Source: Strongylocentrotus droebachiensis | Taxonomy: Eukaryota; Echinodermata; Echinoidea; Camarodonta; Strongylocentrotidae | Direction of reading: 5' to 3' | Assembly: GCA_035222895.1 (NCBI GenBank) | Contig: JAVYIG010009856.1 | Span: 1-64,000, forward strand | DNA: 64,000 bases | Shown: positions 12,111 through 22,623 of the stretch, one piece after another | Layout: each line of letters begins with the position of its first letter | How positions within the stretch are numbered: the first letter of the stretch is position 1 | Made by a program: the position numbers and the translations under genes | The notes under the pieces: generated by a model | Told to the model about the DNA's origin: nothing | The model's input: the letters and a program-made list of their open reading frames with translations, nothing else | Database searches by the model: none

Positions 12111-13366
12111 GGAGTGTTTCGTCTATGCTTAGGAACTGAACTTTAAAGTTTGACAAGTGATATTGTTTAACTAAATATAGACAATCATTGCATAAAATGA
12201 AGTTCATTTATTGATAAATCATTACAATCGAGATAAATGTAATAGCGTATTTATATAACTAGTTTCCTCTCAACTGCATTTACGAGCCCAATTATTTTTT
12301 TTCCATTCTAAATCGAGTGCAACCACACATGTTACACTTCCAAATGTCTAGGAATGAAAGCTAGAACAAACTGAAGTTACATGTGTGTAGGCCTACAATG
12401 TACTTTAATGTAAGATAATCATTATTCCATATCCCATGAAATCGTTCAATTTAAAATGTTTTCTTCTTAAATAAAATCATGCATTGTAACATACATGAAA
12501 TGTTGCATTGTGCAAATTGTCGCTCATAACACTCAATGTTCCAGCTACCTGCACACATTATTGACGTTATATTGATAAAACATGTTTTACATATGAAACG
12601 ATAAGGGGAAAAAAGAACCTTCAAAATCTCTTTTGAAATCTCTGTCAACACCATCGTACACATCAGCAATAATAGTGTGTATTCCTCGGTATATGGTGAT
12701 GTCTCTTATTACATGGATGAAATTCGCCAAATCTTATAGCAAACCATTACTTATCGATGTCAAGCGTTTCCTTTTTTTTGTACATGACATTTCCTCACTG
12801 TTTCAAAGTGACTAGGCCTTCGTATCAATTTAAAAAATATATTATCTACCACCGCATTTGCATTTGTATATATTTTGTTAAGAAGGAGTAATCATTTTCC
12901 AATCCATGCTTCATTCGAATCACATCCATTTGAATATTGGTCCACATGATAGCTAGGAGAAAAAAATCATTCAAATCAAGAATAATCATTTATAAAGATT
13001 ATATACATACATAATATCAAGGTTCACCGGTTTACTTTAACAATTGAGTACCCCATTTATAAGTTGCTGTGTTTCTAATCTTCGTTATCATATTCAAAAA
13101 TAGAATATTATGTAATTATTGAAAAGTGAACATTATTGTATTCCGGGTGTGGACTTGCTAACAACTTTCAAAAAGTCACCAAATCTCGAAGTAACATGAA
13201 TTAAAAATAACATGTTTAAGTATTCAATATTCAAAACAAATTTCTTTGAGAGAAATAGAAATGCTTTAATTTCAACTTGGTTATTCGAACAATTGGATCA
13301 TTCAATATACCATTGAGGCAAATTAGTCCTGCAATATGAGGAATTTCATCGATTTCTTCTAATGAC
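12111..13366. other. non-coding 3' flank of TRIM-like copy 2
   Basis: Similar to 1816-3845 block by block, ending with TATTCCGGGTGTGG about 240 nt past the stop. No gene seen. Confidence 0.65.
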
Positions 13367-15944
13367 TTATACAATAAATATCTTCTTGTACATAGCAACC
13401 TTGTCTCCATTACAAGCTACAAGATTAACAGTAGGAGTTACGAGGCATTGGTTAATGTACAAGTAGCTGCTCCGGTCTGATTTCTCGTATTCCACGATCC
13501 TCCTTGCCAGGATGATACCATCACATGACACCTGATCAAACGCGCAGATATTACGCCCTCTATCACTGTATGTGATGTAGAGTGTGTCTGTCAGTTTGTC
13601 AACGCGACACTCTGGCGCGCACCACTCAGCACAGTGTATGGCAACCTTCTCTTCTCCAGATCGTGAGATGACAGTGAATTCATCACTACCTGTCTTCACA
13701 ACGATATCACCTGATGACAAGGCTTGTATCCCACCCCACACCTTCTTGCCCTGCATCGTAATAGTGTTTACTATCTTACCATCAGCAGGGTTGATGACGT
13801 AGATATTAGACTGACCGTACACTGTAAAAAATAATTTGTTCATTGGTTATTTTTACGTATTTTTTCCATGTAGAATTTACTTGCAAACATTAGTTTTGCC
13901 ACTTACGCACTAAATTTAAGTCTTGCTAACTCAAACTTCAATTTAGTAGAACATACGTGGAATATTTAAGTAAAATCAAATACATAAGAACTTTAAGTAA
14001 TTTCAGCTTGTATTAATTTAGTAATTTTAACTAAAAATCAGAAATTATACGTATTACTCAAACAATTTATGTTGATTATTCTTATCTTTTTAAAGTAAGG
14101 ACCGATGCAGTGCGTAATAGAAATATTTACATAATTTATGAATATTCATTAAGACCAAATTAAACTCTTTTTTTAATAAAACAATTCTTTTTTGTGGTTG
14201 AATGAAAATTTAAGGACTTTAAAACATTTACAAATTCATTTAACATGGCTAAGCAAAAACAAGACAATTTTTAATTGTTACCCAGTTTAAAACTTGATAT
14301 TTCAGGAAATTGTCAACCAATTTTCCTTTTAAGATGCTACGATCAAGTATATATAACATTTGGAGCCTTTCAATATGTGTCGAATCTTAAACTTAAATAG
14401 AAGTAGTGTTAGTGATTAGTGATTAATCTTAAATAGAAGTAGTGAATGATTAGTGGATGTTACTTGTTAGATTAGATGGGTACCAAATCGTGCAATATGT
14501 AATCCTATCATAGCTTTTTTTTAATTATCTAAAATGATTACAATACTTAAATTATTTACGTTAATGTAACTCGATTTGTCTGAGTAAAAATTTATTCAGC
14601 AAAATAAGTAAATTCTACTTAAGATGCCGTAGGTAATATTTACTTAATAAAAATAAGGCAATTCTTTTCCTCAATTTTATTGAGTTATTTCGACTATTAT
14701 TTTTTTACAGTGTACTGAACAGCGAGAATCATCCCATCCCTGTCAACATCAACGTACACAATGCCATGAGCAGAATAGCTGTTATTCCCCGGTATGCTGA
14801 TGTCTCTAATCACCTTCCATTGTCTGTCATAGAGAGTGATGCATCCATCCAAGCTGTCACCCGTGCAGTCTCGTCCCCCTTGGCCCTTACCACATACTAT
14901 TACGTTGCTGTCTATGGGAGCGCATGATGTAATAAACATGCTACTTCCTCCTTCAATGACTTTCTGTGTGTGTTCAGTGCTGATATTTGTAACGTACGTG
15001 GTATCGTCATATTCGTCCACCATACATATCTCATCATCACTGATCAAACTACGCACCCATGGGTTATTAACAATCGATGGAATGAGGATTGACTTGACAA
15101 GCTCCCATTTACCGATATAGCCATCAATTCTTCCGTAGTGTTCCCCACCTACATCACCCTCGACAAACTTCACTTTCAGAATTTCACGCTGCATTCGGTC
15201 AAGACAATCGCTTACATCTTGTTGAACAATCAAACTTAAATTGTCATCAAGTGATGCAAGTACTTGAAGAGCTTCATTTACTAATGTTTGGTCATCTTGT
15301 TTGACTCGTTTGATCTTGGCGTCAATGTTATCCAATGTGCCGATTGCATGCTGATTCTTACTTTTAAGATCTTTGATCTTTTTGAAAACCTCTTCGCTGA
15401 TTCCCTTTGTCTCTGAGAGTTGTTTTGCTTGGCTTTCTTTGATGATTAGCTGCTGGTTTTCTATCTCAGCATTGCATGCTTTGATCCGTCTGTCCCTGTT
15501 CATGTTGATAATACGAATTTCCTCATCCGCCTCATCGTTGATGAGTCGAATCTTCTTCCCCTCTTTGCTCTTCACACTCTTTGATTGTTCATTGTGTGTG
15601 GACTTAACTTCGTCGTTGACTGTCTGAAGATGGTTTCTTGCAGAAGTCGCACTGGACTCTAGTTTAGAGTCAAGTTTTTTCAGTTGTTTCTTTGTCTTCT
15701 CAATCTCCTCCTGTTTCTCATCCAATTTCCTTCCCCTCTCCAAGATGACATCCTCGATGTCGTCTAGCTTACATGGTTTCTGGATGTGATCTTTGGTCGC
15801 ACATCGGTGACAAATGGGAATATCGTGCTAATTTTTACAGTAAAACGCGATTGGCTCAGCGTGCTTGTCACATGACCACTTCATGTCATGACCTTTTCTT
15901 GCTCTCAGTTGAGTCCGGTTTTCTGGAGGAAACCTTGACGCCAT
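13367..15944 (-). pseudogene. TRIM-like copy 2, broken by a stop codon and a transposon
   Basis: The start ATG at 15944 (MASRFPPEN) aligns with the starts of the other copies. The frame is open through the first half of the B-box, then an in-frame TAG lies at 15830-15828. Compared with copy 1 it results from one extra codon between CKN and HDIPIC. The same frame then continues through the coiled coil and propeller to 14713, where an 893-bp TA-flanked element interrupts it. It resumes after the element at 13819 and ends at 13367. Reading across the element with a single TA keeps the frame. The copy is otherwise well preserved, so both lesions look recent. An intron reading of the insertion is unlikely because its ends are TIRs with duplicated TA. 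Confidence 0.85.
13820..14712. mobile_element. 893-bp TA-flanked TIR element inside TRIM-like copy 2
   Basis: Ends: left CACTGTAAAAAATAAT, right (reverse complement) CACTGTAAAAAAATAAT, each flanked by TA. The uninterrupted sites in copies 1 and 3 have a single TA here, so the exact insertion boundary is known. The interior is AT-rich with repeated ACTTAAGTA/TTTACTT-like words and no transposase. It is a non-autonomous DNA transposon (CACTG end, CMC or mariner-like). Confidence 0.85.
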
Positions 15945-16213
15945 AGCGTTTAGTGTGTTGCTAAAAAATGTAGCTGCAATATATGAATAATAATGGATAC
16001 ATACTATGTGGGTCGGTAGGAATCGTTTGCAAGGTAACTTTGGGCATGGTTTAAACACACTAGGCGTAGCCGAGTTTGTTTTAGACCTGCCCAAAGTTAC
16101 CGCGTAGACTAAAAAGTGATCAGGACAGAAATATGAAGGGGTTGTAAGCTCATAACTTCTTAGTCAGGATGTAGTTGTATTTGATCTTGCACTCAAAAAA
16201 AAAAAGTGCTAAA

Positions 16214-16573
16214 TTTAGCACTTAAAGATTCAATTTTAGCACTTTTTAGGAGCTCGCATAGTGACTGCACTCGAAGTGCTGAGTTAGCACTTGCACCCGG
16301 GCTACTTTGCTAGCACCCAAAGGAGCTGACTGATTTAGCACTTAAAGATTCAATTTTAGCACTTTTTAGGAGCTCGCATAGTGACTGCACTCGAAGTGCT
16401 GAGTTAGCACTTGCACCCGGGCTACTTTGCTAGCACCCAAAGGAGCTGACTGATTTAGCACTTAAAGATTCAATTTTAGCACTTTTTAGGAGCTCGCATA
16501 GTGACTGCACTCGAAGTGCTGAGTTAGCACTTGCACCCGGGCTACTTTGCTAGCACCCAAAGGAGCTGACTGT
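16214..16573. repeat. three identical 120-bp tandem repeats
   Basis: The block containing TTTAGCACTTAAAGATTC ... CACCCAAAGGAGCTGACTG repeats at exactly 120-bp spacing with no differences seen, implying very recent amplification. It forms the left subterminal region of the element at 16190-17615. Confidence 0.95.
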
Positions 16574-16659
16574 TGTGCACTTAAAGTGCCAAGTTTTGCT
16601 CTCTTTTGGGTGCTAGCAGAATAGCCCTTGTGCAAGTGCTAACTCATGCGTTGTTTGAC

Positions 16660-16959
16660 ATGCCCCATCTACATTTGGTATGTGGTCAAGGTGGATGTCC
16701 TTCGTCATTTACCACTTTCAACTCTTACAGGAAACATATTTTATTAAACCAACATCCACAAGAAGAACCTGAACCTGAAGTTGTACAGGGTATGGAGGGT
16801 CTAGTTGATGCTGATTTGGGTGTTGCTGTTGGTGAAGTGCATAATCCTGCAGCAGATGATGCATTTGATGATGATGATGATAGGATAGGCCTACTACAAG
16901 AACAAGATGGAGCAATGCATAATGACAGTACAAGACACTATGAATATGACAGACAATGA
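16660..16959 (+). pseudogene. captured gene fragment with one C2H2-like finger
   Basis: The open frame begins MPHLHLVCGQGGCPSS. A C-x4-C ... H-x5-H pattern follows (CGQGGC, then RKHILLNQH), resembling a single zinc finger, and then an acidic tail with DDDDD. Codon use and composition look protein-coding. The frame ends where the palindrome starts. It sits inside a TIR element, so it is most likely a truncated captured gene rather than a working one. Parent gene not recognised. Confidence 0.45.
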
Positions 16960-17157
16960 AAGCGGACAAAATATACAGTTCCTTAGGTAGACAAAGGAAC
17001 ATCCCTTCACTGCTATTATGTAAAAATGTGTAGAACAGGTGTCACATGCATATTCACCTGTTCTACACATTTTACATAATAGCAGTCAAGGGATGTTCCT
17101 TTGTCTACCTGAGGAACTGTATATTTTGTCCGCTTTCATTGTCTGTCATGTTCATAG
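16940..17157. repeat. long palindrome (about 105-bp arms)
   Basis: The arm containing GACAGACAATGAAAGCGGAC ... TGTAGAACAGGTG is followed, after a short loop (around TCACATGCATATT), by its near-perfect reverse complement. A few single-base differences separate the arms. It would form a stable hairpin in RNA or cruciform DNA. Confidence 0.9.
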
Positions 17158-17159
17158 TG

Positions 17160-17381
17160 AGACCAGCTGCATTTTTCATTGGTTCTCTTTTATCAAACAC
17201 CAACATGACCCATGCTATGACAAACAGAGTGTTATCTGCTGCAACAGCTTTGAATACTGATGTTGTTGACAGTTTAAGGAGCAAAGTTATTCAGACTTTT
17301 GAGGCCTTGGGTATTGACCTGGAGAATGAAGAATGTAAGAATCTCTTAGCTGAATTTGATTCAAAAACAAATATTCACAAG
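17160..17381 (+). pseudogene. second captured exon-like fragment
   Basis: Coding-like frame including THAMTNRVLSAATALNTDVV and FEALGIDLENEECKNLL, ending at an AAG|GTAACA splice-donor-like site (17381/17382). The composition is helical and soluble, with no motif recognised. It is probably from the same donor gene as the zinc-finger fragment, separated from it by the palindrome. Confidence 0.4.
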
Positions 17382-17854
17382 GTAACAGCTATTATACTAA
17401 CCGACCAATCAGATCAGGTTATGCAGTCAGCACTCATGTTAAGTGCTGCATATTATAGCACTCGTTTTCAGCACTCAAATATTCAGCACGTTTCGGTTTC
17501 CTTGTTAAAGTTAACCCGTCAAGTGCTGATTTTGGCACTTCAAGTGCTGATTTTGGCACTTCAAGTGCAGAATCTCACTCAGCACCCAACATTTAGCACC
17601 TCAGTTTTTTGCGTGTACATTATGAGACAAGCAACACGTTTTTATCACTGCGGGTAAAACGGGAGGGGGTTGGGTTAATACTTGCTAGTCATATTTAGTA
17701 CAATATTAGCTAATAGAACACTTACCAGAGACGTATTCTGACAACGATTCCATTTTAATACACGCAAACATTATGTTAAACGTCATAACAAACTTAAATT
17801 GCGCGGAACTAGCACGTACCATTGGTGATTGCGCATGTACATGTTTCTTTTTAA

Positions 17855-18358
17855 CTTCTTTTATGACTGGCCGGGGGCCATAATTCCCCCCCCCCCCCAC
17901 CCCCCCTGGCGATTTTTCCTGATTGTTCGGGAACGCATAGAGATGGTGCCCCACGGCTCGCTGACTTTTTTCTTTCGGGTCTTGCGCATCTTTTAAAACA
18001 ATTTCTTTTGCAAATCGGACGTACAGTTACTAAGCCACGTGACCTTTTGTCTTTGCATGTCAGCCCGAAAATCGCTCATTTTCGTGATTTGTTTACAAAA
18101 CAATGGTTAAAAAAAGAGGTGAATTGTATGACCTTGTTTGCATAAATTGACATAAATATTCAAAAAAGTGAACTTTTCAAAAACATAAATTTACCATAGT
18201 ATTCTATACACTTCACTTGACATGCGTGCACATTTTTTGCGGCTATTGGCTTTCACGGCCGACATCTTAGGGGGGGGGGGGGGGGCATCATCCCCCTCCC
18301 CCCCCCCCCCCCACCCCTTGGCCGTATTAAGACTTCAAATAACCCGGCCTTTTTAGGG
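17855..18358 (-). mobile_element. degenerate TTAA-flanked piggyBac-like MITE, copy 2
   Basis: Flanked by TTAA at 17851-17854 and 18359-18362. The interior matches the reverse complement of the element at 60181-60970, including CATAGTATTCTATACACTTC and CACGTGACCTTTTGTC. Long C/G runs lie near both ends, as in the other copy. TIRs are degraded. No transposase. Confidence 0.65.
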
Positions 18359-18453
18359 TTAATATATTCAGTCTACTGTACTACCCTTCTAACATGAGAG
18401 GTATGAAAAATGGTGATTACAAATATGATTATTAATGTAAGATCTATACTTAC

Positions 18454-18640
18454 CAGTAGCTTTCAGGATTATCCCGTTGTGATGAATACTTCTCTACTAC
18501 CAGCTAACGATGTAGTGTTGTCGTGTACAGATTGATTGTATGCAACTGACAAGATAGGTGCAGTGCGTAGTGTGAAATATAGGGTATTTTCCAGCTCTGC
18601 AATACGCATGGATCAGTGCACAAATCAAACAATTTTTCAA
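18454..18640 (-). other. extra non-coding 5' exon relic of a TRIM-like unit
   Basis: Minus-strand segment ending at donor GTAAGTAT, similar to those at 6208 and 19731 (shared GTTGTGATGA, AACGATGTAGTG, TTGATTGTATGCAACTGAC). Two such exons lie upstream of copy 2, so one may be an alternative first exon or the remnant of a lost fourth unit. Confidence 0.45.
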
Positions 18641-19415
18641 AAGAAAATGAATTATATGAATGATCACGGCAGGTCGTGTACTAATTGCGTCATGATCAAA
18701 GTGATATGTCCTTTCCTTTCAGTCCTTTCACCCATTCAATTTGTTGTTTACCTCCTAAATTTACTTTTTTTGTATTACCTACTTCTGTCTCATATATGCC
18801 TATGTATTTATCCATCTTTTTATCCTTCATCATTCTCACATCTCTAAATATTTCTCATCAATACCTTCTTCTTACCCTCCCTCTTTCCCTTTCTTATTAT
18901 CTTTTCTTTATAATTTCGTTCGGCATTGCTCACCAGGGCTTTTTTCTATCATGTCCGCAAAAACTTCCGATTAAACAAACTAAAACACGATGCCTAATAT
19001 TCTATACAATACAGGGTTATAATAATAATAAATGTGCCTCGGAATAGAATTGTCTAGATAGATGGCGCTATAGAAATGCCTATTATTATTATTATTATTA
19101 TTATTATAATCGAAATATGTAACATTTCATTGTAATGATCGTGCATTTCAAACCGTGATGTGGGGGGGAGGGGATGGGGTGTATATAATACATATGCACC
19201 ATAGTCATTACTTTGTCGTCAAATGATATATTTATTCATTTTGTTTCCGTTGGACGGCTGAGACTGACACTTGATAAAGATTTCTATACAGGTATGTTAT
19301 ATTTCATATAAACTATGCTCATGTTTTCATTTTAAATGTGTATTAATGAGTTGTTTGTTTGTATTTGTGTCTACTATTTGTGAAGGCGAACAAAAAACTA
19401 AATAATGACGTAATT
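18641..19415. other. intergenic with an (ATT)n-tailed retroelement 3' end
   Basis: No gene. Near 19025-19110, GATGGCGCTATAGAAATGCC runs into (ATT)n. A related tail (GCGCTATATAAG then (ATT)n) occurs near 45440-45485. This suggests the 3' ends of a non-LTR/SINE family. Confidence 0.5.
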
Positions 19416-19550
19416 TGAGAGAACAAGAGAGAGAGAGAGAGAGAGACGGGGGGAAGGAGAGACAGAGGGAGATAGATAGAGAGAGGGGGATAGAGTGAAA
19501 GTGAGAAAGAAAGAGAGAGAGAGAGAGAGGGGTGGGGGGGGGGGGGGGGA
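19416..19550. repeat. (AG)n and G-run microsatellite
   Basis: Purine-only tract ending in a G run; the Pro/Ser/Leu open frame on the other strand is an artefact of it. Confidence 0.9.
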
Positions 19551-19730
19551 AACAACGCTAGTAATGGTCAAAGAGATGAATTATAAACGCTGATCACTGC
19601 AGTCAAACTGTATAGCGTGTCTCTGAATTATAGCCCAAGCGAGAAGACAGCCAATTTCTGATCGAAGTTGCTAATTTTGTGTTATAATAATTAAAATTAT
19701 CAATTTTCATGTAAACAAAAATGTACTTAC

Positions 19731-19885
19731 GAGTAATTTCTGTGAATTATGCCGTTGCGAGGACCCTTTTTATCAGCTAAAGATGTAGTATATCAGTGTA
19801 CAGTTTGATTGTATGCAACTGACAAATGAGGTGCAGGTACTTCCCGTTACGCCATACACATGGATCGGTGCACAAAATAAACACT
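19731..19885 (-). other. putative non-coding 5' exon of TRIM-like copy 2
   Basis: Ends at donor GTAAGTAC on the minus strand. It is similar to the 5' exon of copy 1 (GATGTAGTATAT, CAGTGTACAGTTTGATTG). Its flank (19985-20470) matches 8325-8950, the flank of the copy 1 5' exon. Confidence 0.45.
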
Positions 19886-19984
19886 GTTTCAAAAGAAGAG
19901 GAATTAAATAAATCATCACGTCACTGGTTCATAATTCAAATAAACCAGAACCAATAGTGATGTCACCGAGTATACTGGCAGAGT

Positions 19985-20840
19985 ATGAAAACATTTCATG
20001 TTTCGTGATATGGAGGTCAAAGGTAGTGATATTCTTTTCATCTACCCAATCTGATAATATATTCAGACCAGAATTTACCATTGTTCCGCTTTAGTCTTGG
20101 CACACAATGGAATGACGTTATCATATGAATGGGATTCCCCCTTCACATTCAAGCGATGTATGCTACCACCCACTTAGAAAATATGAGTGCACAAATAGAA
20201 AGGAAGAGAAATACAAATTATATATGTGATCATAACTAATACACGGGAACAGCATTTTTTCTGTGCCTCTGAAGCTATTTACAGAGCAATGAACGTAAAA
20301 TCAAATGTATCCGATTTGTTGATGTGAAGAGTTGTGTGATTAATATTCGATCTCTACGCTCTTCGATATCTTTTTGCTTACATCATACTAACAAGATATG
20401 TGATGCATATGAAAAACAACGTATTCCCGACATATAATTTAGGTGCGTACTTAATTTAATTCTACTTCTGTGTTATAACTCTAAACTTTAGCCGATTTAA
20501 GCTCAACAGATAATAACTACCCTTTGCTGTCATCCTCTCTCTCTCTCTCTTCCTCTTTTTTCACTGCCTCTCTCTGTCTCTGTTATCCAATCTCCCAACC
20601 TCTTAAATCAGTGTCGCTTAATCTAAATCTACTTCTGTTTTACCACTCTACTCTATGGCCTATTATAGCTCAACATATGAATAATATTGCCCTCTTTCTC
20701 CCCTCCCCCCTCTCTCTCTCTCTCTCTTTCTCTCTCTATATATATATATCTCATTTTCCCTCCAAACCTCTCTCTTTCTCTGTTCTACAACTACCCTGTT
20801 CTGTCATCCTCTCTCTCTCCCTCTCTTTTGCCACCGCCTC
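19985..20840. repeat. duplicated upstream segment plus CT-rich tracts
   Basis: Counterpart of 8325-9320, with the same order of shared blocks. It includes (CT)n at 20535-20555, 20710-20740 and 20805-20830. A CT-rich block of related sequence appears twice within it (around 20530 and 20770). No gene. Confidence 0.75.
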
Positions 20841-20899
20841 GCTATGTTTCTGCCAACCAGTCTCCCAACATCTCGGTTATGCCATTACAACTCTCTTCC

Positions 20900-22230
20900 T
20901 TTAAGTTAAGACATAAATACACTGAAAAGGACAAATATTGAAGAAAACATGCACTATCTTTTAATTTTGAGTAGCCGAGCTTACAGTTCATAATCATATA
21001 AACAATCGTTTATTCAATTTGCCAGGATAAAATACCCCGAATATATATTTACATCGATACAAAACTAAACTTAAGTATTTCATTATGACAATGTTTGTCT
21101 GAAATACTTAGATATTATTCTTTGTATATTCGGTCCATTCCAACAATTAAAGAAAACGACATCTGATAAATGACATTTATAACTCAATAAACAGGTTTCA
21201 ACTTCAGTAAATTACACGTATTGACATTATTTACAGGCATAATGTTATTCTCTTCTAAAACACAAATTTGCAATGACTATAATGACTAGCAGAAAATGAA
21301 GAAAGCAGAAAGAAACAGAATATATAAGCCCGCGTGAATGTATTGTATTTATAAAATGTCATTACGTATGTGAGCGAATATAAATGAGTAATACGATTCT
21401 ATCCTCTGATATCAGTAAACCATCCTTAAAACTTAAAAAACATTCCTGTATAGTTCAAATTCCCTTGTTTTCCCTTCTTATTAACTGAGTGATAGCAATA
21501 CAATGCCAAAAGTAGTTTCCCACATCACGTGATATTCAAGGAGCCTGTTTCGAACCTAAGAAGTTTTGAAAGGATCGATCCGCTTGCCCCATTTTAACAT
21601 TAAGAGCAAAAATGTGTATAATCATTGTATTTCAACATAAGCTGATTTCGTTTCGATCAAAAAAATATAGTGTAGCACCAAAAGGAATTCAATATATTGT
21701 TTTTTCTTCTTTCTTTTAGAATGAGTTGTCATTTCCCAATCAATAACTTAATTATAATCCCATTCATTTAAACATTAGTCCAATATTATGAACGCTTAAA
21801 AAAGAAAATTTCATTAAACTCTTAATTAATCGTACATAAATATTATTCAGGGTCATTCGGATTATTTCAGAAATTTTGTACACCAGAAATACTCTCCGAA
21901 CGCGTTGTTTAATTTATAAACATGAATTTATAAATCACTGTGACTCTAAATTCCATTATCATACTAAAAAATTAAATATCACGTAATTGTTGAAAGGTAA
22001 AATTGTTTAATTTATTCCGGGTATGGAGATAACAACTGATAAAAAGTCAAAGAAATTTCGAAGTAATAGCCAAATTTAGTATTCAATATGTTGAAACAAG
22101 TTTCTTTGTGAAAAATATATTTGCTATTTAATACATCAACTGGTTCATATGAACAATCGAAAAAGCCAATATTCCGTTAATGTTAATTAAGCCTACGTAA
22201 TGAAAAAATTCATCTATTTCCTCTGATGAC
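20900..22230. other. non-coding 3' flank of TRIM-like copy 3
   Basis: Shares GCCTGTTTCGAACCTAAGAA-like sequence with 9450-9480, and the TTATTCCGGGTATGG block with 3636 and 13140. No supported gene. Confidence 0.6.
22011..22016 (-). promoter_or_regulatory. putative poly(A) signal AATAAA, TRIM-like copy 3
   Basis: TTTATT on the plus strand directly before the conserved CCGGGT word, at the same relative place as in copy 1. Confidence 0.35.
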
Positions 22231-22623
22231 TCATACAATAAAGCTCTTCTTGTACACAAAAAGCTTGTCTCCATTACAAGCTACAAGGTTACCAGAAGGT
22301 GTTACGAGGCATGGACTAGTGATGAAGCGTCGGTCTGATCCCTTGTATTCCACGATCCTCCTCGCCTCGATGATACCACCACATGACATCTGATCAACTG
22401 CGTAGGTACTACGCTCTGTATCCGAGTATGTGATGTATAGTGTGTCTGTCAGTTTGTCAACGCTACACTGTGACAACTCCCACTCATCAGAGTGTATGAC
22501 AGCTTTCTCTTCTCCTGATCGTGAGATGACAGTGAATGCATCATCATCTGTCTCCACAACGATATCACCTGATGACAAGCCTTGTATCTTACCCCACACC
22601 TTCTTGCTCTGCATCGTAATAGT

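Larger units (their letters stand above)
16190..17615. mobile_element. TIR element carrying captured coding fragments
   Basis: Left end CACTCAAAAAAAAAAAGTGC; right end, inverted, CACGCAAAAAACTGAGGTGC. TA follows the right end and TG precedes the left. Subterminal zones are packed with GTGCTAA/GTGCTGA words: three 120-bp repeats on the left, and a short run on the right (17515-17605). Between them are two coding-like stretches (16660-16959 and 17160-17381) and a long palindrome. The end type resembles the elements at 7281 and 13820. The layout fits a non-autonomous transposon that picked up pieces of a cellular or transposon-derived gene. Confidence 0.65.

Noticed and set aside
13820-14712. 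Intron in TRIM-like copy 2
   Set aside because: Ends are inverted repeats with duplicated TA, the paralogs have no intron here, and no GT-AG pair keeps the frame.
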